A stretch of DNA of 64,000 nucleotides, taken from positions 2,728,001 to 2,792,000 of the forward strand of contig NZ_JANADR010000001.1 of assembly GCF_024199925.1 (NCBI RefSeq), read 5' to 3'. Within the stretch, counting starts at the first letter, position 1. Every line of letters begins with the position of its first letter. Below the pieces are notes generated by a model. It saw nothing but the letters and a program-made list of their open reading frames with translations, was not told the origin of the DNA and did no database searches. Positions 62,576 through 64,000 of the stretch are shown one piece after another. The DNA comes from Bradyrhizobium sp. CCGUVB1N3. Its GTDB lineage: Bacteria > Pseudomonadota > Alphaproteobacteria > Rhizobiales > Xanthobacteraceae. The translations under genes were made by a program, and so were the position numbers.

Positions 62576-63385
62576 TTATGAGGCGAAAATGACATCCTCG
62601 CGCTGGCTGACATGCCAGGGAATGACGAGGCGCTCGATGCGGTCGACGATCCAGAACAGCACCACGCCGAGCAGCGCCAGGATGACCAGCGCCGCGAACA
62701 TCGTCGGCAGGTCGAACGTTCCGATCGAGCGCTGCATGACGTAGCCGATGCCGGAATTGGAACCGACGAACTCGCCGACCACGGCGCCGACCACGGCGAG
62801 GGTCACCGAGACTTTCAGGCCGGAGAAGATCGCCGGCAGCGCATGCGGCAGGTTCACCGCGAGGAACACCTGGAAGCGGCTGCCCTGCATGGCGCGGGCG
62901 AGATCGACCATGTCAGGATCGACCGATTTGAAGCCCTGCACGGCGGAGACAACGACGGGGAAGAACCCGAGCAGGAATGCGGAAATCACTTTTGGAATGA
63001 TGCCGAAGCCGAACCAGACCACGAACAAGGGCGCGATCGCGATCTTCGGCACGGACTGCGAGAACACCAGAAGCGGATAGACGTAGCTCTCCACCGTCTT
63101 CGAGCCCGCGATCAGCATCGCCACGGGAATGCCGAACAGCGCGGACAGCAGGAAGCCGCAGATCGTCGCATAGGTCGTCGGCCAGGACTGCCGCAACAGT
63201 TCCGGCCAATCGGTGCGCAGCACGGCGACGACGTCGGCCGGTGCCGGGATCTGGTAGGCGGGGATCCTGAACAGCCGGATCGCGAGATCCCAGGCAATGA
63301 CGACGAACACCAGGAACAGGAACGGCCGCACCCAGGCGGCATTCAGCATCTTCGACAGCGCGCCTTGCGGTCTGACCTCCGCCAC
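62576..63385 (-). CDS. NMT1/taurine-type ABC transporter permease
   Basis: The 269-residue permease has about six hydrophobic segments, including FLFLVFVVIAWDLAIRLF, and the family loop LARAMQGSRFQVFLAVNLPHALPA (given as MQGSRFQVFLAVNLPHALPA). It carries substrate with the ATPase and binding protein downstream. The start is GTG at 63385, preceded by GGGAGTGAGAC. It is the first gene of the importer operon. Confidence 0.93.
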   Translation of the reverse strand: MAEVRPQGALSKMLNAAWVRPFLFLVFVVIAWDLAIRLFRIPAYQIPAPADVVAVLRTDWPELLRQSWPTTYATICGFLLSALFGIPVAMLIAGSKTVESYVYPLLVFSQSVPKIAIAPLFVVWFGFGIIPKVISAFLLGFFPVVVSAVQGFKSVDPDMVDLARAMQGSRFQVFLAVNLPHALPAIFSGLKVSVTLAVVGAVVGEFVGSNSGIGYVMQRSIGTFDLPTMFAALVILALLGVVLFWIVDRIERLVIPWHVSQREDVIFAS

Positions 63386-63693
63386 GTCTCACTCCCGGTC
63401 TTCTTTTTCGTTCTCGGGAGAAATTAACTTGTTGGATAAATACTGTCCAGCGCTTTCCCTGTGGCGTTTTGTGGCGCCTGCCCGACCCGGCATTCCGAGA
63501 GCTTGATCGGATATCAAGGGCGATCGACGGGTTCCGCTCCGTTCGCCCGCTCCTGCGCATGTCGATGATCGCGCGCTGCTGATTTGCCCGACGCGTCAAA
63601 GGCTTCGCGCAACGCGCAAGGCGTTGGACCGGCGGCCGCCGGCTACTTTGCATGGGGTTGTTTTCGAGGTTTGGTTTGCCGTCGCGTCGGACG
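63386..63693. other. 308-bp gap upstream of the importer operon
   Basis: No gene is supported here. The most distinctive part is an AT-rich tract at 63419-63446, including the partial dyad TTAACTTGTTGGATAA at 63424-63439, about 40-55 bp upstream of the permease start. It is a plausible promoter/operator for the importer operon, possibly for the neighbouring TetR-type regulator. The remaining sequence shows no repeat or hairpin that I trust. Confidence 0.35.
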
Positions 63694-64000
63694 CTAGACC
63701 GGCTGGTGCTGCGGGACGCGCCGTTTCGACGCCTTGACCATGCCGAACAATTCCGCCGAGCGCCCGGTCAGCGCCGCCAGCACGAGACCGATCATATGCG
63801 CGAGCCGCTCCTCCTTGGCGTCTTTCCCGAGCAGGTCGCGGCCGAAAATCACGCTCAGCGTGGCGCTGTTGGAGAGATAGAAGAAGGTGAGCGCCGCGAT
63901 CGAGATGTAGAGCTGCACCGGATCGACCGCGATCTGGAAGTCGCCGCTCTCGACGCCGCGGCGAACCACGGTGCGGATCATCTCGACGAAGGGCGAGTGC
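63694..64000 (-). CDS. TetR family regulator, C-terminal part only
   Basis: About 102 residues are visible up to the window edge; the DNA-binding N-terminus is outside. The part present (SPFVEMIRTVVRRGVESGDF, then DPVQLYISIAALTFFYLSN) is the typical C-terminal ligand-binding half of a TetR family protein, ending in a basic tail (KASKRRVPQHQPV). It is upstream of the NMT1-type importer in the same direction, so it may control that operon. Confidence 0.75.
   Translation of the reverse strand, partial: HSPFVEMIRTVVRRGVESGDFQIAVDPVQLYISIAALTFFYLSNSATLSVIFGRDLLGKDAKEERLAHMIGLVLAALTGRSAELFGMVKASKRRVPQHQPV

Overview
The window looks like chromosomal DNA of a Bradyrhizobium-like alphaproteobacterium (Nitrobacteraceae). 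The evidence is the high GC content, the dense runs of overlapping genes, a Paa/PHA/CYP102/dipeptide-ABC gene content typical of that group, and several families of intergenic palindromic repeats of the kind found in Bradyrhizobium and Rhodopseudomonas. No rRNA, tRNA, CRISPR array, integrase or insertion sequence was seen.

Layout. (1) 1-8.7 kb, minus strand: a partial zinc-type oxidoreductase, then the upper phenylacetate pathway (paaX, paaABCDE, paaI, paaK), with an AT-rich operator-like region in front of paaA, then an alpha/beta hydrolase. (2) 8.9-22.0 kb: a DUF445 membrane protein, a phasin, a coupled phaE-phaC-acetyltransferase operon, a plus-strand hydrolase facing a spermidine synthase-like gene, and a lipid/oxygenation run (DUF6489 protein, hydrolase, WS/DGAT, epoxide hydrolase, CYP102-type P450-reductase fusion). 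(3) 22.3-36.4 kb, plus strand: two complete peptide-type ABC importers flanking a gamma-glutamyltransferase-like protein and a DUF1028 protein. (4) 36.4-42.4 kb, minus strand: an orphan periplasmic binding protein followed by a dCache/HAMP/GAF histidine kinase, a single-domain response regulator, a response regulator-adenylate cyclase fusion and an unknown protein. (5) 42.5-47.6 kb: a tetR-MFP-RND efflux operon with terminator and candidate operator. (6) 47.6-55.8 kb: a GntR regulator divergent from an EamA transporter, a two-subunit TPP decarboxylase divergent from a P450, an ion-channel gene and an LTXXQ-type gene that both carry apparent frameshifts, and an ornithine aminotransferase between them. 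(7) 55.8-64 kb, minus strand: a four-gene sugar/polyol-acid operon (enolase-superfamily enzyme, Gfo/Idh/MocA dehydrogenase, DUF993 DapA-like protein, TIM-barrel isomerase), an NMT1-type ABC importer and a partial TetR gene.

How the genes work together. The paa genes activate phenylacetate to its CoA ester and epoxidise the ring; the downstream ring-opening and beta-oxidation genes are not in the window. The PHA, WS/DGAT, epoxide hydrolase and CYP102 genes handle acyl chains and storage lipids. The two ABC systems with the amidohydrolase-like pair suggest uptake and intracellular cleavage of a gamma-glutamyl-type or modified peptide. The binding protein-kinase-regulator-cyclase operon looks like a ligand-to-cAMP signalling line. 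These last two are the best candidates for undescribed systems. All functional calls rest on reading the translated sequence and recalled family motifs; no database search was run.
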